The notes under the pieces: generated by a model
Databases searched by the model: none
Told to the model about the DNA's origin: nothing
Seen by the model: the letters and a program-made list of their open reading frames with translations, nothing else
Shown: piece by piece, positions 53,797-64,000 of the stretch
How positions within the stretch are numbered: position 1 is the stretch's first letter
Layout of the letters: the number at the start of each line of letters is the position of its first letter
From: Alternaria dauci
Taxonomy: Eukaryota; Ascomycota; Dothideomycetes; Pleosporales; Pleosporaceae
Length of the DNA stretch: 64,000 nt
Assembly (NCBI RefSeq): GCF_042100115.1
Contig: NC_091278.1
Span: 1,798,001 to 1,862,000 of the forward strand
Direction: 5' to 3'
Translations under genes and position numbers: made by a program

Positions 53797-56700
53797 ATGG
53801 ACTCTTCCCCAGCGAAGCGCCGCTCCGAGCGCACTTCTGCATCGGCGACTCCAAGACGAAGCGCTCGTGGTCAGAATTCTCAGATGCCCGACAGCAGTCC
53901 AGCGCCGGCAGGTCCAGACGAGCAGTTGCAGTCTGAGGCTTCGCAGGCCTCACAGCGTGGGTCGCAAGCAACTCCACGCAACGCAAGATTCCAATCCGCT
54001 TCAACACAATCCCCGCTCTTCTTCCGCTCATCGCCTACCGTCCGCTCCGGCACTGAACCAGCTAATGGCGACGATGAGAGCGATGGTGGTGCAACACCAA
54101 AAGCGTCTGCACAGACGATTGGGGGTATGCAGTACTCGATATCAAGTGTTGGACGTGTCATTGACAAGCTCAGATTCGTCGCCCATTCATTACGCATCTA
54201 GCTCCAGCCCTGGCCGCGCCCGCAATGCCCAGAGCAACGTCCCTGGAAGCAGCAGCAGTGCCCTTTTCGTACGTGGTTCTGAATCCGCAGCTCGCAATCG
54301 ACGAAGCGACATCCACTCAGACGTCTTTGGCACAAGCTCTACCAATCGCCGACGCAGATTATTTGTCGATGAACATGGCATGCCTGTTCAGGAAGCTTCA
54401 GACGCGCCAACCTTTTCCAACATCAACCCAGATACGTCAGACGCGGAAGTCTTGGGCGGAAACTCTTCCCGAGTCATTTGGGGAACCAACGTGTCGCTCG
54501 TAGACGCCAGACATGCGATGAGAGATTTCTTGATGAACTTTCGAAGAAAGTATCGCATGATTCAAGACGGCGAGCTGGACGAGAATATCAATCTCCCAGA
54601 TAGCCATCCGGCCATGGCTAGAGAGTATGTCGATACCATGAAGATGATGCTGGAACTTGGTGTCACGCCTTTGAACTTGGATGCGCGCAATCTCAAGTCG
54701 TATCCACCGACCAGGAAGCTTTGGCACCAACTGCAGGCCTACCCCAATGAGATCATCCCCATCATGGACGTAGCAATCAAGGACACCATGCTCGAACTTG
54801 CTGAGAAGCGCATGGCAGAGATGCGAGCTCAGATGTCACAAGCACAGCGTGCTGCTCAACCTAGGACTCGCGACTCAAGCTCGCTCCCGCCTATGTTAAG
54901 TTCTGATGCCCCTACTCCGGGCGCCCCGTCTCCTGCTCCGTTCGCAGAGATCCCGAATCTGGTCAGCGAAGTTGATCAGAAAACATACAACGTTAGACCA
55001 TTCGGTCTCGATCATACCATCAACTTGCGCGAGCTCAACCCTGGCGATATGGACAAGCTTGTCAGTGTGAAGGGCCTGGTGATTAGGACTACACCTATTA
55101 TCCCAGACATGAAGGATGGTAAGTCTACAAGAACAGTGTCAAAGTCTTCGGCTAATCTGGCTAGCTTTCTTCCGCTGCTCTGTATGCAATCATAGCGTCA
55201 GAGTCGACATTGATCGTGGCAAGATCACCGAGCCCACCAAGTGCCCGCGCCCCGTGTGCGAGTCGCCAAACTCGATGCAGATCGTGCACAACCGCTCGGG
55301 TTTCGCAAACAAACAGGTCATCAAGCTACAGGAGACACCAGATGACATGCCAGACGGGCAGACACCACATTCGGTGTCCTTGTGCGCATATGATGAACTT
55401 GTCGATGTATGCAAAGCCGGTGACCGTGTTGAAATCACTGGTATTTTCAAATGCAATCAGGTCCGCATCAATCCGCGTCAGCGATCGGTAAAGAACATTT
55501 TCAAGACATATGTTGATGCGCTTCACATTCAAAAAGTCGACAAGAAGCGACTCGGTATTGACGTATCGACAATCGAGGAAGAGCTCGCCGAGCACGCAGC
55601 TGGTGACCTGGAAGAAACCCGCAAGGTTTCCGAGGAGGAAGAAGAGAAGATCAAGGCGACCGGTGCTCGTCCTGACGTCTACGAACTCCTTTCTCGCTCG
55701 CTGGCGCCCAGTATCTACGAAATGGACGATGTCAAGAAGGGTATTCTGCTCCAGCTCTTTGGTGGTACCAACAAGCAATTCGAAAAAGGAGGTAGCCCGA
55801 AATACCGTGGCGACATCAACATCCTGCTCTGTGGTGATCCTTCCACGGCCAAATCTCAGATTCTCCAGTATGTGCATAGGATCGCGCCGCGAGGTGTGTA
55901 CACTTCTGGAAAGGGTTCCTCTGCTGTCGGTTTGACTGCATACGTTACCCGCGACCCTGAGACACGACAGCTGGTGCTTGAGTCTGGTGCGCTGGTCTTG
56001 TCCGATGGTGGTGTATGTTGCATCGATGAGTTCGACAAGATGTCGGAGGCAACTCGATCCGTTCTCCACGAGGTCATGGAGCAGCAGACTGTTTCTATCG
56101 CCAAAGCGGGTATCATCACAACACTCAACGCCCGTACTTCGATTCTTGCATCTGCTAACCCCATCGGATCGAAATACAACGTCAACCTTCCCGTCCCTCA
56201 AAACATCGACCTCCCACCCACACTCCTCTCACGTTTCGATCTTGTATACCTCGTCCTGGATCGTATTGACGAACAAAACGATCGCCGCATGGCCCGTCAC
56301 TTGGTCGGCATGTATCTCGAAGACACGCCTGAGAACGCTTCCAAGAACGAGGTAATGCCCATCGAGTTCTTGACCGCATACATATCCTATGCGCGCTCAA
56401 ACATCCACCCAAAGATTACCGAACCTGCATCGAAAGCTCTTGTGGATGCATACGTCGCTATGCGTAGTCTCGGTGCTGATGTCCGCTCGCAAGAACGAAG
56501 GATTACAGCAACCACACGTCAATTGGAATCGATGATCCGTCTCGCCGAAGCACACGCCAAGATGCGCTTATCAGAGGAAGTTACGGCTGACGACGTTCAC
56601 GAAGCCGTCCGTCTCATCAAGTCGGCGCTCAAACAGGCGGCTACGGATGCACGTACAGGTCTTATCGACATGTCGCTTCTCACTGAAGGCACCTCGACCA

Positions 56701-56942
56701 GTGATCGTCGCAGGAAAGAAGATCTTAAGCGCGCGGTGCTTGCCTCGCTCGACGAGCTCGGCTCTGCTGGCCAGAGCGTGCGCATGAACGACCTTGTCAA
56801 GAAGGTCAGGGAAGGCGCCAGCGAACAAGTGGAGAACCAGGAGTTCCTTGAGGTATTACGCAATGCTGAGCTTGAGGGTGCTGTGCAAATCAGTGGTGAG
56901 GGTATGAGGAGAATGGTCAAGAGGGTTGTTGGTGCCTTCTAG
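53797..56942 (+). CDS. MCM4: DNA replication licensing factor MCM4
   Basis: Subunit of the MCM2-7 replicative helicase. Exons 53797-54124, 54174-55118 and 55165-56942 give 1016 residues. The N-terminus of about 190 residues is Ser/Pro-rich, with many SP sites suitable for kinase control. The MCM N-domain carries the zinc motif starting CSVC at 429-432 and continuing with CPRPVC. The AAA+ core has the Walker A GDPSTAKSQ at 648-656, Walker B CCIDEFDKM, ILASANPIGSKYN and the arginine-finger SRFDLVYLVLD. A C-terminal winged-helix region ends at RRMVKRVVGAF. The intron 1 acceptor was placed at 54173 because it alone restores frame. Antisense frames within it are shadows. Confidence 0.96.
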
Positions 56943-57545
56943 GTCAACTATTGTAGGCATGGCGTTTGAGGGGTTATGGGACGAGCATACCTTTATGAGG
57001 TGATGATGTGATGTGGTGGATTGGATAGGTGCAAGCATTTCAGTAGTCGCGTAACATTTGTATAGACATCGTTCCCTGCCATGTCCTTTGAAGATACCCA
57101 CCGTCTTTCGAGTTATAATGTAAGGGGCGATAGCCAAGCTTGAGTAGCAAGTTTTACGCCCGGGAACTTATGCCACTTAATTCTTACATATATCTATCTG
57201 ATTGTCCAAACATAATCAATATATAAGCACTTTCCTTTTGCAATCAACCACAAGGTGAAGAAGGAGGTGCTTGAGAACTGGGGGCTGACTCAGCGGCAGG
57301 CCTCGGCACAAACCGTCAACACCAGCTGCCCTCACACAACGTCCGCAACAGCCCGCCCTCATGTTCACGCTCTATTCTTACAATGCCCAGATTGTGTAGT
57401 GAAATTGCCATGAAAGCTCAATGCATACTAGGCGATAAACCCTACCGTTTCCCTCTTGCGTTTGATTCGATAAGTAGTTAATTGCTTGACGGCTACTTTC
57501 ATCTCAATATCCACCCCGACCGAGACGACACGAATCGCGACTACA
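56943..57545. other. intergenic region, no gene seen
   Basis: About 600 bp between two plus-strand genes. Contains the MCM4 3' region and the promoter of the next gene. No element assigned. Confidence 0.4.
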
Positions 57546-58406
57546 ATGAAGACTTCCAAGTATGCACCAAAGACGCCCGCTGAGAGCCTGGCGCAATCAA
57601 AAGCCGAGAAGCTCAAGCAGGACAAAGATCGAATTACGCGACTGTTGGGACGCGTCCGCTGGAAGGCAGAAATGCTCATGGTGTCTTACATGCGAACCAT
57701 GGAGATTGTACAGGCAGCTGCTCAGCAGAATGGCCACCACCAGTCCCAACATGCAATGGGTAGCGGCGCATCGAGCGTAAGTGGCTACCAGCCTCAACAC
57801 CTTGGCTGCCGCAAGACTGACATTGCGCAGAAGCAAGCCGAATCCATGTTCAAGGTAGACTTCTTCGAGTTTTATACGCTACTAGAACGCTACATTACAG
57901 ACTGTCTCGCTGTATTCGGTATTTCTGTTTCTGCCTCTGCGCCGCGCACAAACTTCAACGCCCTACGTTACGAGACCAACCCCGACCTCCACCGATCGCG
58001 GCCGATGGCCTCGCATGCTTTCCACGCCAACCTCTTAGAAGCATTGGATGATGAGAATTGTCCGCTGGCAGGATCTCTGGGTCTACAGGACGTCCGTGTA
58101 CAACTAGGCATCGCAAAAGAATACCGTAATGCGTGGAAAGATGCGGATAGCAAGGCAAACATATCTAACAGCGACGAGCGCGCAAATATAACGCTCCAAG
58201 ATTTGCAGCTAGAACACATGTTGCGCAATATCATTGGCGGATGTGACCTTGCTCACGAGGCAGTGCAGCAGCATTCCGACAGTACTACAAATGGTCGTGC
58301 ATTGACTAGCCAAGACTTCGAGCCGAAGACGATGTACGGATATACTAGCATGGAGATTGAGGATACACCCTTTGAATACATGGACGACGCAATGGACCTG
58401 GATTGA
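57546..58406 (+). CDS. hypothetical protein, helical
   Basis: Unrecognised protein. A 54-bp intron at 57777-57830 (GTAAGT, branch CTGAC, GCAG) has a strong consensus and no stop, so the gene also reads through unspliced. Spliced exons 57546-57776 and 57831-58406 give 268 residues. The N-terminal part is basic and helical (AEKLKQDKDRITRLLGRVRW). After the junction there is an amphipathic helix (ESMFKVDFFEFYTLLERYIT), and the C-terminus is acidic, ending DDAMDLD. No signal peptide or membrane segment. A regulatory or scaffolding role is possible, but no function can be assigned. Confidence 0.7.
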   Translation: MKTSKYAPKTPAESLAQSKAEKLKQDKDRITRLLGRVRWKAEMLMVSYMRTMEIVQAAAQQNGHHQSQHAMGSGASSVSGYQPQHLGCRKTDIAQKQAESMFKVDFFEFYTLLERYITDCLAVFGISVSASAPRTNFNALRYETNPDLHRSRPMASHAFHANLLEALDDENCPLAGSLGLQDVRVQLGIAKEYRNAWKDADSKANISNSDERANITLQDLQLEHMLRNIIGGCDLAHEAVQQHSDSTTNGRALTSQDFEPKTMYGYTSMEIEDTPFEYMDDAMDLD

Positions 58407-58833
58407 ATGTGATCTCTTCATCTATAGAGCATCGTCCACGGAGGGATAAGACTTTCCACTTCCCACGCACCGCGACTGAGCGTACCCGACAACATACACT
58501 CACCTGGCGTCACTTCTACGATCCAGCCAACACGCAACAACTGCAGAACCTGGGTGGTACCCCCACTAAGCTGACATCTTCAACCTACACCAATGAAGAG
58601 CGGTCTGGGAATAGCCAGGGCATATCGCGGCGGGAAATCTGTAGCGATCTATAACAGGATAAGGTCAGTTGACTACGTACTCTTGATTTGCATCTACTCC
58701 TAGTCGCCCTCTCTCTTTCCTTCCGTCTTTTATAAGCACAGAGACCGGGCCGTAGCGCTCATCTGCACAGTTTACATGATTGGACGCCTTCTGCGTTCCC
58801 TCTCTCTCGAGCTCAGGGCACATGATTTCTGTC
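58407..58833. other. convergent 3' region
   Basis: About 430 bp between convergent stop codons. No gene seen. Confidence 0.4.
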
Positions 58834-60369
58834 TTAAGTGGCCACCGCCCTACCGACTAGTCTCTCATCAATGCCACCCATTGCCTCGATCGGGCTCATC
58901 GAACGTTCTTGCGCAACACCAATCTTTTCCATCATATGTTCTTCTTCTTGCTCTTCGTCCTGCAAGACACTGTCCGCGCGATATCTGTTGCCATCCGCTT
59001 TGGCTGCTATTTCCTCATGCCCAAGCGTCTCTTGTTCCAGTTCCCACTTGCACCTCTCTTTGCAATCCCAGCATACACTTCTCTTGCACACGCGCATGTC
59101 GTACTTCCACTCATGTCGGTTCAACATCTCCTGACAGTGTGTACAGTCCATCGGAATGACAATCGTCTCCAGGTCACCGCGCCGACGTGCGATGCTAAGA
59201 CCCTTACTAGTGCGGGCGTGAATCTTCATGTCTCCGTCGCTCCTAACGTCACAACCATCGAACACAACGAGCTTGTCGACCTTGCACCACCACGCAGGTC
59301 GACCTCCGGCTTCTGTCCGTGCACGGACTGATGTGCTGGTGAACGCCTCCACCTGAGCACCTGGACCTGGCAACCAGCAGCCATTTGTCGTCTGCCTTGG
59401 TGGTGTAAACACACGCGTCTTCTCCTCTGTCTTTTCTTTCTTCGTCGACATGTTCAGTCGTTCCTGTAGTAGTTCTGTGGGCGACCGAAGAGCGGCTTTT
59501 GATTGTGTCTTTGAATTACGGATTAAATCGTAACGCTTCTCGAGCTCAGAGCGTGGCTTGGATGAGTCGGATACTGGGTTTGCTCCTAGGTTCAGCTCTG
59601 CGGGTCGCTTTAGACGTGCGATCGAATTTGTGCGTTGCCGAGGCAAAGAGGTCGATGATGAGGCAGTGTGCTTTGAGGAAACGGATGTGTTTCTTGATCG
59701 CTGGTTGGACTCGCTGAGAGCAAGAGATGCGGGCCGCGATTGCGGTGGTAGACTATCGTCGTCTGAGACGTACACCCCGGAGTCTCGATCGCTGGATTGA
59801 GTCGAAGTTGCGTTCATTGCGGATGGTACTGGTCTTCGGAGTGGGTTCTCTAGGTTGGCCGATTGTTCAAGAGGGGAAGAAGAAGAAGGCTCTAGCTGTT
59901 TTGGAAGTTGTTCTTGGGCCTGCTGGGAAAGTTCTGGCTCCTCTTCTTTGATGATGGTCTGAGACTCGTCTGTCACAGTAGCACATTGAGACTGTCTCGA
60001 TGACGACGGTTTAGGTGGTGGCGCTGGCGGATCCTCGTTTTCGGTGGAAATCAGTTTCTTGGAATAATTTTGGATTTTGGATTGGACTTCTTGCTCCGAC
60101 TCCATCGTCGGAACATCTTGATCGGAAGCAGATGGGAGAGCAATGAGCGGTTCTGTCTCCGGTGCCAGGTCAGGTTGCGGTGATTGTAGTGGCATGGCAT
60201 CCTCGTCAAAAAGGAAGACACCAGAATCCTCGCCATCAGGATTCAGGTCCAAGTCCTTTGCTACCAGAGGAATGGCGATGTTGGATTCCCCGGTTGCAGC
60301 ATCTTCGGTAAGCAGCGGTGTCTTTGTAGGATCCGCTTTGGCGCTCTTCCAGAAAGCGAATGATGGCAT
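58834..60369 (-). CDS. hypothetical protein with C-terminal Cys-rich region
   Basis: Unrecognised single-exon protein of 511 residues beginning MPSFAFWKSAKADPTKTPLL. The first 330 residues are Ser/Pro/Glu-rich and probably disordered. The C-terminal third appears folded: VEAFTSTSVRARTEAGGR, CKVDKLVVFDGCD and GLSIARRRGDLETIVIPMD. It contains a tight Cys/His group (CTHC, HEWKYDMRVC, CWDCKERC) that could bind zinc. No membrane segment or signal peptide. Its length and single exon are unremarkable. No function can be assigned. Confidence 0.75.
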   Translation of the reverse strand: MPSFAFWKSAKADPTKTPLLTEDAATGESNIAIPLVAKDLDLNPDGEDSGVFLFDEDAMPLQSPQPDLAPETEPLIALPSASDQDVPTMESEQEVQSKIQNYSKKLISTENEDPPAPPPKPSSSRQSQCATVTDESQTIIKEEEPELSQQAQEQLPKQLEPSSSSPLEQSANLENPLRRPVPSAMNATSTQSSDRDSGVYVSDDDSLPPQSRPASLALSESNQRSRNTSVSSKHTASSSTSLPRQRTNSIARLKRPAELNLGANPVSDSSKPRSELEKRYDLIRNSKTQSKAALRSPTELLQERLNMSTKKEKTEEKTRVFTPPRQTTNGCWLPGPGAQVEAFTSTSVRARTEAGGRPAWWCKVDKLVVFDGCDVRSDGDMKIHARTSKGLSIARRRGDLETIVIPMDCTHCQEMLNRHEWKYDMRVCKRSVCWDCKERCKWELEQETLGHEEIAAKADGNRYRADSVLQDEEQEEEHMMEKIGVAQERSMSPIEAMGGIDERLVGRAVAT

Positions 60370-60981
60370 AGCGAATGGGAAACGACCGTAAATACGATAG
60401 CAACCGATATTAAGTAAAACAAAAGACTTTCTCTTGCATACATGTTGCCGGCAAGTTGCCCTTTACATATCCAGAGTGACTACACATTCAGCACGAGCTA
60501 CAGGCTCAGCCCCAGCATCACACACGTACGCGACCTACATCGCCGTTTCCTCTTGATTCACGAAACAGTACTTTGAGTAATTTCTCTCCCCCTTCTAGAA
60601 GGTTGCTGAGCTTCCGAGATGCCATGTGCTGTGGAGTCGGTCGATCCGAAACACTGACAGCCGGGATCTAGTTGGTGGCATGTTTGACACATCCTAGCTC
60701 GGACCTGTATCAGACAGGATTACGACGTTTATGCGCACTTCACACAGGCGCGCAGGGACTGGGATCATGCTGTTGTCTATCGATAAAAGGATGTGTGACG
60801 GGGATGGGCTCTATGCGTGATAATGGTGGTTGTTGGATGTATATGATCTACTTAGTTTTCCATGGGCGCTTTGAAACGATCGCATGGGGGATTGTCTATG
60901 CACGCGTACTCCTTCTGCCATTACCTTCATGCTTCTGTGCAGAGGAGCATGATGGCCTCTTTACTCATACCTGGATACCGC
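60370..60981. other. intergenic region, no gene seen
   Basis: About 610 bp between two minus-strand genes. No recognisable element; frames of about 100 codons lack features. Confidence 0.4.
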
Positions 60982-62892
60982 TTAAACGACGCGTCCCTTG
61001 ACCTGCTTGATGTTCTTGACGTTGATATCGCGCCAGAATGCAGCCGCGATGAGAGCGCATGACAGCATGCAAATGCTCGTGATCAGCATGAGTCGCTGTG
61101 AGTCGGCGTAGGCCTGGGCGATACCAGTTCTCTCTGGCGAACCCCACTTGTACGACAGCTGGGTTCCCAACGAAGCGTAGATTTCTACAACATCGACACC
61201 AGCCGGAACGTTCTTGACGAGATTGTTGTAAAACGTTCCAGTCCAGATAGCAGCTGAGACGGTACTTCCAACCGCACTACCGATGGAGCAGAAGAGGTTG
61301 AGAACGGCGATGATGACAGCCATGTGCTGATGATCCGAAGGCGCCATCATGGCCAGCTCGCCAGCGATAACAATGGTGCCTCCAGCTACTGCCGTGAAGA
61401 TCTGCGTCATGACAATGTACCCCACCGATGTTCCAGGCTGGCGAAAATGAATCATCAGTCCCAGCGCTAGGATATCAATGGGCAGCGCAAAGAAGACGGC
61501 AACCCACTTGAACCTTCCTGTAATCCTAATTGCCGGTCCCACGGCGGCCAAGCACCAGAAGCAGGACACCACGCGGTAGATACTCGTGACATAGCTGGCC
61601 GTGGTGACGTTGAGGTTCCAAACCACTTGCAACATGGACCCAAAGTATGATCCCCAAACCGCGCTGTTGAAGTAAACAAAGACGAACATGACGCCCGCGA
61701 GGAAGACGGTTCGGTCCAAGAGCAGTTTGTACGGGATGAATGTAACGGGCGCGAAGAACTTCTCCCAGATAGGGAAGGCGATGAGAAGCACGAAGCCGGC
61801 GACGATCATACCGATGATCATAGGACTCTTCCATTTCTCCGCCTGGTAGCTGTATAGACTGAAGGGTAGCAAGAATAGCGCCATGCCTGCTACCAAGATC
61901 AGTATTCCGACGGCATCGATATCGACGCAGAACTTCTTGATGGCTGACGCGCTCCAGTCAATGCGGCGTGGCTCGAGTAAACCTTGTTTACGGGCCTTGC
62001 GATCGTTGAAGAGAACCAAGGCTGCGAGAGGGACGACGACGACAGGGATGACGATGGTGAAGATGCCAAAGGCCCAGCGCCAGCCGGGGCCAGAGAGAAC
62101 AGACTGAGCGACAGGACCGCCGATCCAAGTTGTGATTACGTAGGGCGAGGTCGCAAAGGAGAGCATGAGGGCGCGATTCTTGAGCGTCGAGGTATCGGCG
62201 ATGAAGACGGTAAGGATGTACGATACTGCTTGTGATCTAGTTGTCATCGTGTCAGCGTGAACATTTCCTCATATTGATTGGCAAAGAACAAAAAGTACGT
62301 ACCCCGTAGACGAGAAGACTTGGGCCGCAGCATATGTCTCTACATTCTGGCACGAAGCCATCATGATGTACCCCACCATCCACACACACAGTGAGAGCAG
62401 GAGCCCCTGAGGTCGGCCCCACATGTCCAGTAGCTTGGCCAGAGGGATCTTGGACAGCCCGCCGATGATGGATGACATGATACCAGTGGCGGCTGTGAGA
62501 GAGTGCTTACGAAAGGCACTGGTCACATAGGGATTCATGGCGCGGACGACAACCTCTTGAAGGGCGGTGACGAAGTAAATCCACCAGATGCTGCGTGGGT
62601 GTCAGTGGACATGCTGGACGACGATGGGAATGGAAGGGGGCTAAGGGAGGGCAGATGGGGTGACGGACATGACATAGGCGCCGATGAGATGGTACTTTGT
62701 CCATACTGATGCTGCAGCTTCGACGGCTTTGACACCAGCCTGCGCGTTGCTGGAGAGGCTTTCTTGGTCGCTGGCCCTGTCGTGGGGGCTGTCTGTGTGA
62801 ACACCTTTTTCTGCGTCGCTAGTTTGACGGGAGGCCTCAACAGGGTCGACCGAGTCGGTGACCCCGTCTTTGGAACGATCAAAGAAGCGCAT
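60982..62892 (-). CDS. MFS siderophore-iron transporter (MirB/ARN type)
   Basis: Proton symporter that imports ferric siderophores across the plasma membrane. Exons 62892-62669, 62590-62303 and 62236-60982 (introns of 78 and 66 bp) give 588 residues with about 14 hydrophobic segments, the usual count for this drug-resistance/siderophore branch of MFS. After an acidic N-tail, WTKYHLIGAYVIIWWIYFVT is TM1; MNPYVTSAFRKHSLTAATGI and GLSKIPLAKLLDMWGRPQGL hold the family motifs. RRIDWSASAIKKF and SPERTGIAQAYADSQRLM are typical of the Mir proteins. The second junction rebuilds STGSQAVSYILTVFIAD. Which siderophore it carries is unknown. No siderophore synthetase lies in the window. A GATA-type site is noted upstream. 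Confidence 0.92.
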
Positions 62893-64000
62893 GGCTGAAG
62901 AGAGCGGAGTGATCGCAATGTGGCCAGAGAACGAGGCGACAGAGATCAGTCACGAAAGATGGCGTGTTCAGGCAGTAGCGGTCTTCACAGCATACTTTTA
63001 TATCACCCTCAAGCTTCTGAAGCCCTGATACACCCGCTCAACGCTCGTATAACCCGTTCAATATTCGTACAAAACCGAGGACTGCACTCCTTCAGACCAC
63101 CATCGATCCACCACGGCCCCTCTGAAACCACATGACTGGAAGCGCCTATGATTTTTGCACCGGTAAAATGGCTATAAGAACAGTCTCGAGGACTTGGCAG
63201 AGCTTAGGAGGAGACAATCGATACCTAGAGTAGCAATAAGGATGAGGAGGGTGGAATGGAGGTGTTCGTGAAGGAGACTAGCGTTGAAAATTCGATCAGA
63301 TTAGATGCAAAGATGATCTTATCACGGAGGGTCGGAGTCGGAGCGACGCGGTGCAAGCTCGGATCTAGCATGGATGGGGAAGAAGGTGCGCCGTGTTGTT
63401 TTTTACGTTGAAGTCGACGTTGAAATGGCACTGTTATATTGTGTGGCGCTCGCCTGCTGAGCCTGTCGATATTTTTTCCGACGTTTTCGAGGGAGGTGAA
63501 GGGTGCATGCTGTCGATGCCGTCGGTTGGGCGTGAGGCATGTCACTCGGAGCCACGGGCCCGAAGGGAGTCGAAATTAGATCACGGCTGAGGAGGATCCA
63601 TCATGTCACAGGTGAAAAGTGCTGCGCCGCTTGAACATGGCATTCGTGGCAATGCGCTCCCCTCTCGTGGGCACAGTACGGTGTCTCAATGGTGTCTCGG
63701 CCGGCTAAAGGGCTGCTACGGACTATGGACGGCACCCCGTGGGATGTGCGAGGGGGCGATTGGATAGACTCGCACCCGTCTGAGGTGAGAGCGCGCCGAC
63801 CCTCGAGGGGCAGCAGACGAGGGGACGACTAGGTGAGCAGGTGGGATGGCTGTGAAGTGCGTGCGTGGGGCGCTGCTCAGTTGGCAGTTGGCAGTTGTGC
63901 GTGGGATTTGCTTCTGCTCGAGTGCCGACATGGCGCGAGACCCTGAAGGGAGCCTAGTGGGTGGCTATCGCTATCACGGGTGTTGGATGCACACGACAGG
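62893..64000. promoter_or_regulatory. upstream region of the siderophore transporter, otherwise empty
   Basis: About 1.1 kb to the window end. TGATAAGATC on the minus strand at 63315-63324 matches the HGATAR target of iron-regulating GATA factors such as SreA, but one match is weak evidence. Open frames of 65-106 codons have no recognisable features. Confidence 0.35.

Noticed and set aside
55326..56201. 291-codon minus-strand frame
   Set aside because: It is antisense to the MCM4 helicase core; the sense strand has all family motifs.
1..64000. CRISPR arrays, bacterial operons or Shine-Dalgarno signals
   Set aside because: None seen; spliceosomal introns and fungal families show this is eukaryotic nuclear DNA.

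Overview
The window is nuclear DNA from a filamentous ascomycete, most likely a dothideomycete of the Pleosporales type. This is inferred from short GT-AG introns of about 45-100 bp with CTAAC/CTGAC-like branch sites, fungal-only families (class II hydrophobin, fungal rhodopsin-domain membrane protein, YAT permease, Num1/ApsA, fungal MscL), and moderate gene density on both strands. No species can be named from sequence alone. All intron-containing models were spliced by hand, and reading frame was checked across each junction.

Layout. 1-7 kb: the 3' end of a Num1/ApsA-type cortical anchor gene, an intron-containing tRNA-Val(AAC), and a peroxisomal 4-coumarate-CoA-ligase-like enzyme ending in SKL. 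7.7-10.9 kb: a large nuclear-type protein carrying a CCHC zinc knuckle, an SRA/YDG-like region, two C4 zinc clusters and a C-terminal AlkB-type 2-oxoglutarate/Fe(II) dioxygenase. This is the most unusual gene here. 11-18.8 kb: a catabolic block with isovaleryl-CoA dehydrogenase, a CMD-family protein, an intradiol ring-cleavage dioxygenase, carboxy-cis,cis-muconate cyclase and a double-EthD/enol-lactonase fusion. The last four read as a beta-ketoadipate-type aromatic degradation cluster. 19-31 kb: an MscL-type mechanosensitive channel with a zinc-ribbon tail, an unknown gene, the SAGA subunit Spt8 and two single-pass membrane proteins, separated by long gene-poor stretches.

33-49.6 kb: a seven-exon rhodopsin-domain membrane protein, a small secreted Gly/Lys-rich protein, an amino-acid permease, a 4-kb gene-poor stretch, a class II hydrophobin, an unknown gene interrupted by an in-frame TAG, a ketopantoate reductase, a secreted single-pass membrane protein and an F-box protein. 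50-57 kb: a compact housekeeping block arranged as two divergent pairs (Elongin A / THO7; tubulin cofactor A / MCM4). 57.5-64 kb: two unknown genes, an MFS siderophore transporter and an apparently empty end.

How the genes work together: only the 12.7-18.8 kb block looks like a pathway. A dioxygenase opens the aromatic ring, a cyclase forms a muconolactone, and CMD-family and enol-lactonase proteins could complete conversion to 3-oxoadipate. The other genes are functionally independent neighbours.
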